A DNA stretch of 64,000 nucleotides, from positions 285,426 to 349,425 of the forward strand of contig CALFVU010000006.1 in the NCBI GenBank assembly GCA_937928085.1. The letters run 5' to 3'. Both the position numbers and the translations under genes were made by a program. Every line of letters begins with the position of its first letter. The first letter of the stretch is position 1. The notes below the pieces were generated by a model, which was not told where the DNA came from, made no database searches, and saw nothing but the letters and a program-made list of their open reading frames with translations. The DNA comes from an uncultured bacterium. Lineage in GTDB: Bacteria > Spirochaetota > Leptospiria > Leptospirales > Leptonemataceae. Positions 17,702 to 28,449 of this stretch are shown here, piece after piece.

Positions 17702-19088
17702 TATATTTTTTGTTGTAATTTTCATAGTCTATATAAGTTTACATTTTTTCTATGGAGAATTTCTTCCACCAATATGGCCTGATGAAGTTTTATTTTTTTC
17801 CGCAGCTAAGAATTTAATCCATACGAAGATTTTAAAAACGGATGTTCTTGAGGGAGTAATTTATGGTATGGATCAAGCTACTTTGTGGATTCCTCCTTTG
17901 CATTTAATTGTGTTATCTTTTATTTTTTTTCTTTTTGGAGAATCTTTATTTGTAGGTAGAACACTAAGTTTATTTTTTGGAGTCTTAGTGTTATCAGTAT
18001 TTTATAAACTTCTTTTTGCAATTACTAAAAATAAAAAACTTTCTCTTTTTTTTATGTTCTTGTTATCAATTGAATATTCGTTGATTCGAAGTGGGAATAT
18101 CATTCGAATGGAAATTCTAAATTTATTATTGATTTTGACTAGTTTATATTTTTTGGAAAAAAAGCAAAAAATATTTACTGGAATATTTTTAGGATTATCC
18201 GGCTTAACACATCCTATTAGTATTTTTTTAATATTTATAGTTTTTTTCTATTTTCGTAAATTAAAAGATATACTTATAATTGGAAGTATCGCTTTTGTTG
18301 TAATGACTCCATGGTTTGTATATATTTATCATCATTTAGATATTTTTCAATTTCAGTTTCTTGCACAACTAAACAGAAAATCAATTCATTATAATTATAA
18401 TAGCATATTTTATCTAATAAAAGTTCTAGGGGGGCAATTTCTATCGAAAATGAATTTTGTTTTGGTTTATGCAATTTTAGTTTTTGCTATAGGATTGGGG
18501 ATTTTATATACAAAAAAGAATTTTAAATATTTTTTTGTGTTTTTGATTGTTTTACTTACTGTATTTTTTAGTGGTGAAATGTGGTATGTAGTGTATATAT
18601 TTCCATTTTTATTTTTATTTTTTGTAAATATGATTTTACAACAACCAAAACTGAATAAACTGATTATGATTGTTAGTTTGGTTTTTATTTTATGGATTCA
18701 GTTTAATGTATTCATAAAAATAATAAAAAATAAAAAAACATATCAAAAAGAATATCAGGAATTGGTAAATTTTTTAAATTTTTATACAAAAGATTGCAAA
18801 ATAATTTTTTTACAGATGATTCCCGATCCTTATTTTGATTTAGATAAAAAAAAACAATATAAAGAATTCGCTCCATATGGGCTTTTTGCCAATCAGCTTT
18901 TTTTAGATTTTGAACAAAAACGATTAGAGACCTACAAACAAATTGATTGTTTTGTCATTTCAAATATTGAAAAAAAAGAACCCGTTTTAGAGAACTATTT
19001 GCAAAATCAATCTTTTCAAAAAATTTCATTTCCAAAATTTTCTCTAATATCTTCAGGCATTGTTTATAAAAAATTGATTCAACTTTGA
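17682..19088 (+). CDS. Membrane glycosyltransferase, GT-C/ArnT-PMT type
   Basis: A 468-residue integral membrane protein with about ten hydrophobic segments. The first periplasmic loop carries PPIWPDEVLFFSAAKNL, with the conserved acidic D-E pair of GT39/GT83-type mannosyl and arabinosyl transferases that use polyprenyl-phosphate sugars. The C-terminal 100 residues are soluble. The start is a TTG at 17682 inside the STAS gene; there is no nearby ATG. It probably decorates lipid A, polysaccharide or protein outside the membrane. The substrate is not predictable. Confidence 0.75.
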   Translation: MSILKNNIFFVVIFIVYISLHFFYGEFLPPIWPDEVLFFSAAKNLIHTKILKTDVLEGVIYGMDQATLWIPPLHLIVLSFIFFLFGESLFVGRTLSLFFGVLVLSVFYKLLFAITKNKKLSLFFMFLLSIEYSLIRSGNIIRMEILNLLLILTSLYFLEKKQKIFTGIFLGLSGLTHPISIFLIFIVFFYFRKLKDILIIGSIAFVVMTPWFVYIYHHLDIFQFQFLAQLNRKSIHYNYNSIFYLIKVLGGQFLSKMNFVLVYAILVFAIGLGILYTKKNFKYFFVFLIVLLTVFFSGEMWYVVYIFPFLFLFFVNMILQQPKLNKLIMIVSLVFILWIQFNVFIKIIKNKKTYQKEYQELVNFLNFYTKDCKIIFLQMIPDPYFDLDKKKQYKEFAPYGLFANQLFLDFEQKRLETYKQIDCFVISNIEKKEPVLENYLQNQSFQKISFPKFSLISSGIVYKKLIQL

Positions 19089-19141
19089 TTTTTTTTTTGA
19101 ATTTCAAGAAAAAAACTAGCTTGTTTAAGTATAAATCAAAT

Positions 19142-19650
19142 ATGAAGCATAATGATCAATACCAACTAAAAAAAAACATTTTGTATGTATAAATATAAAA
19201 GAAAGTTTATATCAAACTCTATTAAATTATTCTCAAGGTGATATAAATTTTTTTCTAAGGTATTTATACAAAAAATATAAAAAAAGAATTTTATATCTAA
19301 AAATATCTTCATTTAAGCGAACAGCTACTGCTCAATATCAACCAAAAGGAAATTACAAAAAAATCAAAATTCAAAACATCAAACCTACGATTTGGTACAA
19401 ATACTGGGAACTTCGACTAAACACTGGATATTCGATTAGTTATATTATAAGGGTATTTCTTGAATGGGAAAAAATTCAAAGAAAAGATGAAATTATTGCA
19501 GAACCCTTGCTTCCACCCATAAACTTAAAAGATCAACGAATCAATATACCTTATGCCAACCCAAATACTTTTCTACATAGTTATTCTAATCGCAGGATAC
19601 TGAATTCAAGGAATCGTATGATTTATATCGAATATTGGGATGATGGGTAA
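19142..19650 (+). pseudogene. DUF1564-like gene broken by a -1 frameshift in a 9-A run
   Basis: ATG 19142 opens MKHNDQYQLKK and hits a stop after 16 codons. A second frame, with no start of its own, continues to a TAA at 19648-19650. The two join if the nine A at 19168-19176 become ten, giving one 169-residue protein. The joined product contains QYQPKGNYKK, a Trp-rich segment and LNTGYSISYIIRVFLEWEK, which resembles the core of the DUF1564 family expanded in Leptospira; that family call is from memory of its pattern. The break could be a true pseudogene, a slippage-decoded gene or a sequencing error. It sits alone in a gene-poor kilobase. Confidence 0.6.
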
Positions 19651-20084
19651 AAAAATGTTTTAGACTGAAATAGGAATTTGTAAATTTATTTTATTATATT
19701 TTTTTTGAATTTTAAATCCCCAATAAATTATTTTAAAAACTTTAAAAATTTATAAACAAAAATTATTTGATTTACTAATCTTATTTGTATATCTAAAATT
19801 AAAGTTTTCAAAATATGGAGTTGATATAAAATTCGTTTTTGATAAGAAATCATACTTGTTATTTAAGAATTAGGATTTTTAAAAAAAACAAGTTCTAAAT
19901 GATATTATTTCGATTAGAAAATACATAAAACTAGGAAAACTTTAAACTCTTAATCTATTTAAAAAACACATAAAGTTAGGGTTTAATTTTAAAAAAATCG
20001 ATCAATTTCGTATCTTTTATTCATCACTTAAGATACTTTTAATAAATTAATTAAGCTTTTAGTATAGATAAAAGTAATTTTTTA
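19651..20084. other. Non-coding A+T-rich stretch
   Basis: About 430 bases without a credible reading frame on either strand. I see only A/T runs, a weak ACTTGTT...AACAAGT inverted pair and two loosely similar stretches beginning ACATAAA. No tRNA-like cloverleaf, terminator or insertion-sequence end was recognised. It separates the broken DUF1564-like gene from the methionine-cycle operon. Confidence 0.5.
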
Positions 20085-20110
20085 TTGACATATCAAGATA
20101 TGTTTATATT
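20085..20110 (+). promoter_or_regulatory. Operator-like palindrome overlapping the promoter of the sahR-like operon
   Basis: ACATATC-AA-GATATGT at 20088-20103 is a perfect 7-base inverted repeat around two bases. It overlaps the -35 hexamer TTGACA (20085-20090) and covers the spacer ahead of TATATT (20105-20110), although the 14-base spacing is short. An ArsR-type regulator is encoded directly downstream, so autoregulation through this site is a natural inference. Confidence 0.6.
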
Positions 20111-20141
20111 TTGTTAAATAAATATTCTGATATTGAATTAA

Positions 20142-21092
20142 ATGGATACATTAGAAATTTTGAAAACTTTATCTGATGAAACTAGAATAAGAATTTTGAA
20201 TATACTTTCTTTTGAGCCTTTATGTGTAAATGAAATTATGGAAATTTTAAATTTAGGTCAAAGTAGAGTTTCTAGACATTTAAAAATTTTTGTAGAATCA
20301 AAACTATTAAAAGCGGTCAGAGTTGGTGCAAAAGTTTATTATGGTATTTCACCCGAATTCAGACTCCATCCTATGTATGATGCTTGGAATCAAATTCGAC
20401 AAGTTCATTCTCCGAACTTCTACTGGGATAAGGAATTTTTTGATATTTTACAATTCGATACAAAAAAAGTTTTTGAATTACTAAATCATAGAAAACTTCA
20501 ATCAATTCTTTTTTTTGATAAATTTGGAGATTTACAAGAGAAAAATCAAAATCAATACGTTGATCCCCATTTTTATAGAAAACAAATTTTAAGACTTATT
20601 CCTAAAAAGGTTTCGGTGGCAATTGAACCGGGGTGTGGAACAGGTTGGGTTTCAGGAGAGCTTATCAAAAAAGTTAAAACTTTGATTTGTGTCGATCAAA
20701 GTTCAAGCATTTTACAAAAAGCAAAAGAACGTATTCCCTTATTGAAAGGAAAACACATAGAGTTTATTTCTTCTTCTATGGAACATATTCCTTTAAAAAA
20801 TGAAATTGCAAATCTAATTGTATATTCAATGGCTCTTCATCATGTCCCAAATGTGACTTTGGCTTTACAAGAAGGATATAGATTATTAAAAAAAAATGGA
20901 ATTTTAATTATTGCTGAATTAGAAAATCATACCGAGGAAGCAATGAGAAAATATTTCGCAGATTTTTGGTTAGGTTTTTATTTAGAAGATCTAAAAAAAG
21001 AATTACAAAGACTAAATTTTAAGATCAATAAAACTTTTAAAGGGAAAGGAAAAGGAAAATTAAATTGTATTTTTATCCAATGCACTAAATAA
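20142..21092 (+). CDS. SahR-like regulator: ArsR-type HTH fused to a SAM-methyltransferase fold
   Basis: A 316-residue two-domain protein. Residues 1-85 are an ArsR winged helix ([17 protein letters not shown], then the recognition helix [11 protein letters not shown]). Residues about 140-316 are a class I SAM-binding Rossmann domain with [13 protein letters not shown], an acidic strand end at CVDQSS, and SMALHHVPN. This architecture matches SahR, the regulator of S-adenosylmethionine-cycle genes that senses S-adenosylhomocysteine. The next two genes, ahcY (SAH hydrolase) and metH, are the classic SahR targets. A palindrome in the promoter supports autoregulation. An alternative is a true methyltransferase with a DNA-binding domain. 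Confidence 0.8.
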   Translation: MDTLEILKTLSDETRIRILNILSFEPLCVNEIMEILNLGQSRVSRHLKIFVESKLLKAVRVGAKVYYGISPEFRLHPMYDAWNQIRQVHSPNFYWDKEFFDILQFDTKKVFELLNHRKLQSILFFDKFGDLQEKNQNQYVDPHFYRKQILRLIPKKVSVAIEPGCGTGWVSGELIKKVKTLICVDQSSSILQKAKERIPLLKGKHIEFISSSMEHIPLKNEIANLIVYSMALHHVPNVTLALQEGYRLLKKNGILIIAELENHTEEAMRKYFADFWLGFYLEDLKKELQRLNFKINKTFKGKGKGKLNCIFIQCTK

Positions 21093-21114
21093 TTTTTTTA
21101 AAAAGGAGAAAACA

Positions 21115-22413
21115 ATGGTACAAACAACTTTACAATACAAAGTTAAAGATATTACTTTAGCAGATTGGGGCAGAGAGGAGATTCTATTAGCAGAAAAAGA
21201 AATGCCCGGTTTAATGGCACTAAGAGAAAAATATGGAAAAATAAAACCACTTAAAGGAGCTCGAATTGCTGGATCTTTACACATGACTATCCAAACAGCA
21301 GTTCTTATCGAAACTTTAATAGAGTTGGGAGCGGAAGTTCGATGGTCAAGTTGTAATATTTTTAGTACACAGGATCATGCCGCAGCTGCGATTGCATCGA
21401 AAGGTATACCTGTTTTCGCATGGAAGGGAATGACTGAAGAAGAATATTGGTGGGCTATTGAACAAACTCTTCATTTTAATGGAAAGGGTCCAAATATGCT
21501 TTTAGACGATGGAGGAGACCTTACTTATTATGTCCATACAAAACATCCTGAATTGCTAAGTGAAATTAAAGGTGTATCTGAAGAAACTACAACTGGTGTT
21601 AAGCAGTTATATAGAATGTTAAAAGAACAAAAGTTAAAAATACCTGCCATTAACGTAAATGATTCTGTTACTAAAAGTAAATTTGATAATATCTATGGTT
21701 GTAGAGAATCTTTAGTAGATGGAATTCGTAGAGGAACAGATTTAATGTTAGCAGGAAAAATTGCTGTAGTTTGCGGTTATGGTGATGTAGGTAAAGGTTC
21801 TGCTCAAAGTTTAAGAAATAGTCAATGTAGAGTGATTGTTACAGAGATCGATCCTATCTGTGCTTTACAAGCGGTTATGGAAGGTTATACTGTGGATGTG
21901 ATCGAAAATTGGGTAGATAAAGCAGATATTTTTGTTACTGCAACAGGAAATAAAGATGTGATACGTATTGAGCATATGGAAAAAATGAAAGATGGAGCAG
22001 TTGTATGTAATATTGGACATTTTGATGTGGAAATTCAAGTAGATAAACTAAAAAATTATCCCGGTATACAAAGAAAAACCATAAAACCACAAGTAGATAA
22101 ATTTACTTTTCCAAATGGAAAAAGTATTATTCTTCTTTCTGAAGGTAGATTGGTAAATTTAGGAAATGCTACAGGTCATCCCAGTTTTGTTATGTCAATG
22201 AGTTTTACAAATCAAGTACTTGCTCAAATTGAACTTTTTACAAAGCAATACGAAGTTGGAGTTTACTTATTACCAAAACATTTAGACGAAATGGTAGCTC
22301 GATTACATTTAGAAAAAATTGGTGCTAAATTGACTACTTTAACACCTGAACAGTCTGAATATCTTGGAATTCCAGTTGAAGGTCCTTATAAAGCTGAACA
22401 CTATCGATATTAA
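21115..22413 (+). CDS. ahcY: Adenosylhomocysteinase
   Basis: AhcY splits S-adenosylhomocysteine into adenosine and homocysteine, using tightly bound NAD. It has 432 residues. It shows the substrate segment [19 protein letters not shown], the [19 protein letters not shown] block, the NAD loop [22 protein letters not shown], and the C-terminal KxxHYRY ending as YKAEHYRY. The Shine-Dalgarno AAAAGGAGA precedes the ATG at 21115. It lies 22 bases after the SahR-like gene and 25 bases before metH, which would use the homocysteine it releases. Confidence 0.97.
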   Translation: MVQTTLQYKVKDITLADWGREEILLAEKEMPGLMALREKYGKIKPLKGARIAGSLHMTIQTAVLIETLIELGAEVRWSSCNIFSTQDHAAAAIASKGIPVFAWKGMTEEEYWWAIEQTLHFNGKGPNMLLDDGGDLTYYVHTKHPELLSEIKGVSEETTTGVKQLYRMLKEQKLKIPAINVNDSVTKSKFDNIYGCRESLVDGIRRGTDLMLAGKIAVVCGYGDVGKGSAQSLRNSQCRVIVTEIDPICALQAVMEGYTVDVIENWVDKADIFVTATGNKDVIRIEHMEKMKDGAVVCNIGHFDVEIQVDKLKNYPGIQRKTIKPQVDKFTFPNGKSIILLSEGRLVNLGNATGHPSFVMSMSFTNQVLAQIELFTKQYEVGVYLLPKHLDEMVARLHLEKIGAKLTTLTPEQSEYLGIPVEGPYKAEHYRY

Positions 22414-22438
22414 TTTTTTATGATTCCGGAGATATAGA

Positions 22439-25400
22439 ATGGAAATCCTATTAGATAAAACAGTTAAAAAACCGACTAACTGGGACGAGTTAACAAAAAC
22501 TTTATCTGAAAGAATTATGATTCTTGATGGTGCAATGGGAACTATGATCCAAAAATATAAACTTTCAGAAACAGAATTTCGAGGAGAAATTTTTAGAAGT
22601 CATCCTAAAGAATTAAAGGGTAACAATGATATTCTAAGTATTACCCAGCCTGAAATTATACGAACGATTCATGAAGAATATTTAAAAGCTGGTGCTGATA
22701 TCATAGAAACCAATACGTTTAATTCGAATAAAATTTCTCAAGAAGAATATTTACTTGAAGATTATGTATATACACTTAATTTTGAATCTGCAAAGTTGGC
22801 AAAAGAAATAGCTTCTTTATATACAACCAAAGAAAAAAAAAGGTATGTAGCTGGTGCAATAGGACCAACAAGCAAAACGTTATCTATATCTCCGGATGTA
22901 ACAAATCCGGCGTATCGTTCTGTTAGTTTTTTTCAGATGGTAGATTCTTATTATGAACAAGTAAGAGGACTCGTTGATGGCGGAGTCGATATCCTTCTAA
23001 TTGAAACTGTTTTTGATACTTTAAACTGTAAAGCTGCTATTTATGCAATACAAAAATATTTCGAAGAGTATGATATTTCTTTACCTATAATGATTAGTGG
23101 AACTGTTGTGGATATAAGTGGAAGAACTTTATCGGGTCAAACAGTATCTGCGTTTTGGGTTTCCATTTCTCACACTCCTTATCTTTTATCCGTTGGATTA
23201 AATTGCGCTCTTGGTTCAAAACAAATGAGGCCATTTATACAAGAATTACATCAACTAGCTACCTGCTATATTAGTCTTTATCCAAATGCGGGGTTGCCAA
23301 ATCAATTTGGAGGGTATGATGAAACTCCGGATTTTATGGCTAAAGAAATCAAAGATTATGTAGAAAATGGATGGCTAAATATTGTAGGAGGATGTTGTGG
23401 TACTACTCCACATCATATACGACGAATCTCTGAATATGTAAAAGGGTGTAAACCTCGAACCCCAAAAGAAAATGATCATATATTACGGCTATCTGGATTA
23501 GAAATGTTAGAGATTCGAGAAAATATTAATTTTATTCATATTGGAGAAAGAACGAATGTTACAGGTTCAAAAAAATTTGCAACTTTAATTAAAGAAAAAA
23601 AATACGAGGAGGCTTTAGAAATTGCAAAAGAGCAGATACAAAATGGTGCAAACATCATCGATGTAAATATGGATGAGGGGATGTTGGATTCTAAGCAAGA
23701 AATGGAACATTTTTTAAAATTACTTGCATCTGAACCTGAAATTGCTAAAGTTCCTATAATGATTGATTCTTCGAAATGGGAAGTGATAGAAGTTGGTTTG
23801 CAATGTCTTCAAGGTAAAGGAATTGTAAATTCTGTATCTTTAAAAGAAGGAGAAGAAAAATTTAAAGAACAGGTAAAAAAGATCAAAAAATATGGAGCTG
23901 CTATTGTTGTAATGGCATTTGATGAGCAAGGTCAAGCAGATACATACGAAAGAAAAATTTCTATTTGTCAAAGAGCTTATAAAATCTTAATTGAGGAATT
24001 GGATTTTCAACCAGAAGATATTATTTTTGACCCCAATATTTTTGCTTTAGCTACTGGAATCGAAGAACACAATCAGTATGGAATTGATTTCATTAAAGCA
24101 ACAAAATGGATTAAAGAAAATTTACCTTTTGCGAAAGTAAGTGGAGGAATTTCGAATCTTTCTTTTTCTTTTAGAGGAAATGAAGTAATTCGCCGAGCTA
24201 TGCATTCAGTATTTTTGTATCATGCAATTCAAGCTGGATTGGATATGGGAATTGTAAATGCGGGTCAATTAGATATTTATGAACAAATTCCTATCGAACT
24301 CAGAAATGTAATTGAAGATGTGATTTTAAATCGTTCTAAAGATGCAACTGAAAAACTATTAGATTTAGCACAAAAATATAAACACCAAGAAAAAGACGAA
24401 AACAAATTAGAAGAATGGAGATTTTTTCCTGTTGAAGAAAGATTAAAATATGCTTTAATTCAAGGTATTGATAAATACATAGAAGAAGATATATTAGAAG
24501 CAGTACATAATAAACAAAAGTATTCCGAGTCTTTACAAATTATTGAAGGACCCCTAATGGAAGGGATGAATATCGTAGGGGATTTATTTGGTGCTGGAAA
24601 AATGTTTCTTCCACAAGTTGTAAAAAGTGCAAGAGTAATGAAAAAAGCAGTTTCTATTTTAATTCCTTTTATAGAAAAAGAAAAGCAAATCTCTGGAAAA
24701 GATCAAGAAAAAAAAGCTAAAGTCTTACTAGCTACAGTAAAGGGAGATGTACACGATATAGGAAAAAATATTGTTGGAGTTGTTTTGGCCTGTAACAACT
24801 ATGAAATCATTGACTTGGGAGTTATGGTTCCAAAGGAAAAAATTTTACAAATTGCTTTAGAAGAAAAAGTAGATGTGATTGGACTTTCGGGGTTGATTAC
24901 TCCTTCTTTAGAGGAAATGATAGAAGTTGCTAAAGAAATGGAAAGGCAAAAGTTCAAAATTCCTTTACTAATTGGAGGTGCTACTACAAGCGAGGTTCAT
25001 ACCGCAGTAAAAATTGAACCCGAATACTCTTATTGTGTGATTCATGTTTTAGATGCATCTCGATGTGTTCCTGTTGTGAATCAGTTAATACATTCCGAGC
25101 TTAAAAAAAAGTTCATACAAGAAATCAAAAATAAATACTCTGCAATTCGATTACGATTTTATCAACAAAGTGAAAAAGAATACTTAACTTTAGAAAGTTC
25201 CAGAAAAAACCGGTTAATTTTAGATTGGAAAAATTATACACCTCCAAAACCCAACTTTATTGGAATTCAAGAAATTCAACCACCAATTCATATTCTTAAG
25301 CAATATATTGATTGGACACCTTTTTTCCTTGCATGGGAAATGAAAAAAAAGTTTCCTGAAATTCTAGAAGACCCAAAATATAGTACAGAAGCTAAAAAAT

Positions 25401-26158
25401 TATATCAAGACGCATTAGCATTATTACAAGAAATCGAAGAAAAATCATATACTCAGCCAAAAGGAGTATTTGGGATTTTCCCAGCAAATACGAATCCAGA
25501 AAATTTTGATGACATTTTTGTTTTTGAAGATGAAAATCGAAAAAAACATTTAGCGGTTTTTCATGGTTTAAGGCAACAAACTAAAAAAAGTGAGGGAGAA
25601 TATAACAAAAATATTTCTGATTTTATAGCTCCTTATGGTGTAAAGAATGATTATATCGGTGGTTTTGCAGTAACCAGTGGTGAAGGAATTTTTGATATTG
25701 CAAATTTTTACGAAAAAAAATTAGATGATTATAAAAGTATCATGTTGAAAGCTTTAGGTGATCGATTAGCAGAAGCATTTGCGGAATATTTACATGAGCA
25801 AATTAGAAAAACATTTTGGGGTTATTCACCAGAAGAAAATTTCACTAATGAAGAATTAATCAAAGAAAAATATGTAGGAATTAGACCAGCTCCGGGTTAT
25901 CCTTCTCAACCTGATCATACAGAAAAAATCACTTTATTTGAACTTTTGCAAGTAAGTAAAAAAACACCTATTGTACTTACAGAAACATTAATGATGTATC
26001 CACCTTCTTCTGTTTGTGGTTTGTATTTTTCACATCCTAAGTCTCAATACTTTAATATTGGAAAAATTTATAAAGATCAAATCGAAGATTATGCAAAAAG
26101 AAAGCAAATGGATATCAAAGAAATAGAAAAATGGCTTTCTTCGTATTTAGGATACTAA
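22439..26158 (+). CDS. metH: Cobalamin-dependent methionine synthase MetH
   Basis: MetH methylates homocysteine from methyltetrahydrofolate through cobalamin. It has 1239 residues with all four modules. The homocysteine domain (about 20-330) has [11 protein letters not shown] and zinc Cys residues in GLNCALG and GGCCGTTP. The pterin domain (about 360-620) carries [17 protein letters not shown]. The B12 domain (about 650-890) has the cobalt-ligand motif GDVHDIGKN and the loop [13 protein letters not shown]. The activation domain (about 910-1239) has [13 protein letters not shown] Shine-Dalgarno, CCGGAGAT, precedes the ATG. It is co-transcribed with ahcY. A cobalamin adenosyltransferase lies elsewhere in the window. 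Confidence 0.97.
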   Translation: MEILLDKTVKKPTNWDELTKTLSERIMILDGAMGTMIQKYKLSETEFRGEIFRSHPKELKGNNDILSITQPEIIRTIHEEYLKAGADIIETNTFNSNKISQEEYLLEDYVYTLNFESAKLAKEIASLYTTKEKKRYVAGAIGPTSKTLSISPDVTNPAYRSVSFFQMVDSYYEQVRGLVDGGVDILLIETVFDTLNCKAAIYAIQKYFEEYDISLPIMISGTVVDISGRTLSGQTVSAFWVSISHTPYLLSVGLNCALGSKQMRPFIQELHQLATCYISLYPNAGLPNQFGGYDETPDFMAKEIKDYVENGWLNIVGGCCGTTPHHIRRISEYVKGCKPRTPKENDHILRLSGLEMLEIRENINFIHIGERTNVTGSKKFATLIKEKKYEEALEIAKEQIQNGANIIDVNMDEGMLDSKQEMEHFLKLLASEPEIAKVPIMIDSSKWEVIEVGLQCLQGKGIVNSVSLKEGEEKFKEQVKKIKKYGAAIVVMAFDEQGQADTYERKISICQRAYKILIEELDFQPEDIIFDPNIFALATGIEEHNQYGIDFIKATKWIKENLPFAKVSGGISNLSFSFRGNEVIRRAMHSVFLYHAIQAGLDMGIVNAGQLDIYEQIPIELRNVIEDVILNRSKDATEKLLDLAQKYKHQEKDENKLEEWRFFPVEERLKYALIQGIDKYIEEDILEAVHNKQKYSESLQIIEGPLMEGMNIVGDLFGAGKMFLPQVVKSARVMKKAVSILIPFIEKEKQISGKDQEKKAKVLLATVKGDVHDIGKNIVGVVLACNNYEIIDLGVMVPKEKILQIALEEKVDVIGLSGLITPSLEEMIEVAKEMERQKFKIPLLIGGATTSEVHTAVKIEPEYSYCVIHVLDASRCVPVVNQLIHSELKKKFIQEIKNKYSAIRLRFYQQSEKEYLTLESSRKNRLILDWKNYTPPKPNFIGIQEIQPPIHILKQYIDWTPFFLAWEMKKKFPEILEDPKYSTEAKKLYQDALALLQEIEEKSYTQPKGVFGIFPANTNPENFDDIFVFEDENRKKHLAVFHGLRQQTKKSEGEYNKNISDFIAPYGVKNDYIGGFAVTSGEGIFDIANFYEKKLDDYKSIMLKALGDRLAEAFAEYLHEQIRKTFWGYSPEENFTNEELIKEKYVGIRPAPGYPSQPDHTEKITLFELLQVSKKTPIVLTETLMMYPPSSVCGLYFSHPKSQYFNIGKIYKDQIEDYAKRKQMDIKEIEKWLSSYLGY

Positions 26159-26237
26159 ATAAAAAAAATTTCAGTAGATTTTTATATTAAAAATAGGATT
26201 AAAAAATTCAAAATGATAATATAAATACGTTTTATTC

Positions 26238-26266
26238 TTGATTAAAAATATCCGAAAAAATATTTA
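26238..26266 (+). promoter_or_regulatory. Promoter of the gspL-gspM-gspN operon
   Basis: TTGATT (26238-26243), 17 bases, TATTTA (26261-26266). The -10 box ends 7 bases before the ATG at 26274, and no Shine-Dalgarno is present. The predicted transcript begins at the start codon. Confidence 0.5.
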
Positions 26267-26273
26267 ATAACAG

Positions 26274-27929
26274 ATGGCATTTTATCAGCAAAAAATTTTG
26301 GTCTTAGATAGAGGTTCTAAATTTTATAAGGGAATGTTGATTGAGTATGGACTTGGTAATTTTCAGATTTTAAAAATTGAAAAATTGCCCATGATTAAAG
26401 AACTTATTTATGAGAATTCTACATCCGATCAAAAAATTAACGATGAAGAATTTACAATCTCTGAATATAATTTTTTGCGATTTGCTAAAACCCTTTTTAC
26501 TGAACAAGAAGAAATTATTTTTTTGTTAAAAAACGAAGAAGTCTTTATTCGTAATTTAGAAATTCCAGCAGAAAAAGAAGAATTAGCAAAACAAATATAC
26601 CAAAACGAGATTGAAAACTATATTCCTGTTTCTTTAGAAGAGGTTCAAATTATTAGTCACGTTTGGGAAATTTCTGAATCCCGAGCAAAAGTCCTTGGTT
26701 TTGCTGCGCAAAATCATTTATTAGAAAGTTTTTCTAGCTTATTGATAGAAAATGGATTTAGTCTAAAAATGTTAGGTTTAGAAAGTGTTGCTTTAGCTAA
26801 TGCTATTGAACTATTACCAGAAGATGAGTACATTAGAAAAAATGTTTGTCAATTAGATATTGGGTACTCAAAAACTTTAGTAAATTATCTTTACAAAGGT
26901 AAATTAATTTTTACCCGTAATGTTTCGTTTGGGGTTGAAACTTTAATCAATATAGTTCAGGTTCATACAAAAAAACTAAAATGGAATATAGAAGAAATAC
27001 AAACATTTGTTTTTAAAAAATTATTCTCTTTTTATTTGAATTTTCATAAAGATACTGATTTTGATATAAGTTTGAACAAAGAAGAACTTTCGAAGTTTTA
27101 TCAAGATTTGGATATTGAATTACGATTCTTTACAGAAGAACTTAAGCGGACTTTTTCTACTTTTGATTATGAAAATTTTTCTTTTCTTTTACTTTCCGGT
27201 GGTGGAAGTTTAATCCACGGAATCTCTGATTTTATTGAACAAAAACTGAATATTCAAGTTAAGTATTATGAGATTCAACTAGCTAATGAAAATATTGAAC
27301 CATGGATTGTGTGCCTTGGAGCATTTCTTCACTATAGAAAAAATCCTAAACAAAAACTTGATTTTTTAAATACATATTTAGGTAAATCGATAAAAAAAGG
27401 AGAAATTCGGTTAAAAGCTCTTCTCATACCAGTTTCTATGATCATTTTTTCTATGTTGATTTTTTTTATTTCTTTTATATTTCGTATAATTTTAGAAAAA
27501 AAAGAGTTTGAATTTTATCAAGCTAAAATCCAAGAAATAGCTTTACAAATACCCGAAATTGGAAAATCTCAAAATCCAGTCCAAAAAGCAAAACAAATTT
27601 GCGAAGAAAAACTTAATTATTGGAAAAATATCATTGCCGGTGTAAAGTTTTTGGATATTTTAAAGGAAATTGAAGAGAACACACCTTCACCTGAGGTTGC
27701 AAAAATTCAATTTAAAAGTTTACGATATTTTGAAAATCAAATTAATTTAGAAATAGTGGTAGATTCAATTTCTCAAGTTGTGAAAGTACAAGAAGATCTA
27801 CAAAAAAGTAGAATGTTCTCTTCTGTAGAAGTGGTAAGAAGGGATATTTTAACTGGACAAAAAGTGAGATTAGAAATCAATATTAACATTAAACCAAAAG
27901 ATATTCAACTTAACATAGATTGTAAGTAA
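26274..27929 (+). CDS. gspL: Type II secretion GspL-like protein (PilM/PilN-type fusion)
   Basis: A 551-residue protein. Residues 1-350 form an actin-like ATPase-fold domain of the GspL/PilM type (ILVLDRGSKFYKGMLIEYG, LDIGYSKTLVNYLYKGKLIFTRNVSFG, LLSGGGSLIHGI). A single membrane segment lies near residues 380-405. The periplasmic part (410-551) has a coiled coil and a PilN/GspL ferredoxin-like end. Such proteins link the secretion ATPase GspE to the inner-membrane platform. Its stop shares a base with the next gene (TAATG). gspC-K are not in the window. Confidence 0.8.
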   Translation: MAFYQQKILVLDRGSKFYKGMLIEYGLGNFQILKIEKLPMIKELIYENSTSDQKINDEEFTISEYNFLRFAKTLFTEQEEIIFLLKNEEVFIRNLEIPAEKEELAKQIYQNEIENYIPVSLEEVQIISHVWEISESRAKVLGFAAQNHLLESFSSLLIENGFSLKMLGLESVALANAIELLPEDEYIRKNVCQLDIGYSKTLVNYLYKGKLIFTRNVSFGVETLINIVQVHTKKLKWNIEEIQTFVFKKLFSFYLNFHKDTDFDISLNKEELSKFYQDLDIELRFFTEELKRTFSTFDYENFSFLLLSGGGSLIHGISDFIEQKLNIQVKYYEIQLANENIEPWIVCLGAFLHYRKNPKQKLDFLNTYLGKSIKKGEIRLKALLIPVSMIIFSMLIFFISFIFRIILEKKEFEFYQAKIQEIALQIPEIGKSQNPVQKAKQICEEKLNYWKNIIAGVKFLDILKEIEENTPSPEVAKIQFKSLRYFENQINLEIVVDSISQVVKVQEDLQKSRMFSSVEVVRRDILTGQKVRLEININIKPKDIQLNIDCK

Positions 27930-28432
27930 TGTTACAGAGATTAAATCCAAGAGAAAGAGTTTTATTGTTTTTAGTTTTAATACTGATTACCTTACTAATA
28001 ATTTTTTATAGCTTTCAATTTTTTTCTAAAAAGAAAAAAGAATTTAGTGAAGAAATACAAAAATCAAGAAATCAATTACAAAGGTTAATAAGAATAAAAG
28101 AAAATATTGCTAATATACCTAAGGTTCCTAATTTGCCTGATAGAAACCAATTTTTAAATTTAGTTTCTCAGAAATTACAAGAACTACAATTAACTCCAAA
28201 TAGTATTCGAGACAGGGAAGAAAAAATTGGGAAGGACACATATAAAATGATCATAATTGATTTAAGCTTTAATGGTATTTCTCTTCAAAAATTATTTCAA
28301 TTTTTATACGAAATGGAATACAATCAAAGAGGTATAAAAGTAAGAGAGATTATGATTCGAAAACCTTTGCCTGGGAGAGATATCTTTGATGTACGATTAA
28401 GTATTTATGTACAAAAACTTGATGAAAAATAA
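27929..28432 (+). CDS. gspM: Type II secretion GspM-like protein
   Basis: A 167-residue bitopic membrane protein: a short cytoplasmic start (LNPRERVLLF), one membrane segment at about 11-30, a Lys/Glu-rich coiled coil, then a ferredoxin-like periplasmic end with LSFNGISLQKLFQFLYEMEY. LNPRER-type starts, length and topology fit GspM/PilO. It is coupled to gspL by TAATG and precedes gspN by 17 bases. GspM partners GspL in the inner-membrane platform. Confidence 0.75.
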   Translation: MLQRLNPRERVLLFLVLILITLLIIFYSFQFFSKKKKEFSEEIQKSRNQLQRLIRIKENIANIPKVPNLPDRNQFLNLVSQKLQELQLTPNSIRDREEKIGKDTYKMIIIDLSFNGISLQKLFQFLYEMEYNQRGIKVREIMIRKPLPGRDIFDVRLSIYVQKLDEK

Positions 28433-28449
28433 AAAGAAAGCTTAAAAAT

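Noticed and set aside
19651..20084. Possible insertion sequence or RNA gene in the non-coding stretch
   Set aside because: No transposase fragment, terminal repeats, target duplication or cloverleaf could be found by eye.
22414..22438. Cobalamin or SAM riboswitch before metH
   Set aside because: The gap is only 25 bases and metH is read from the upstream operon promoter; there is no room for a riboswitch.
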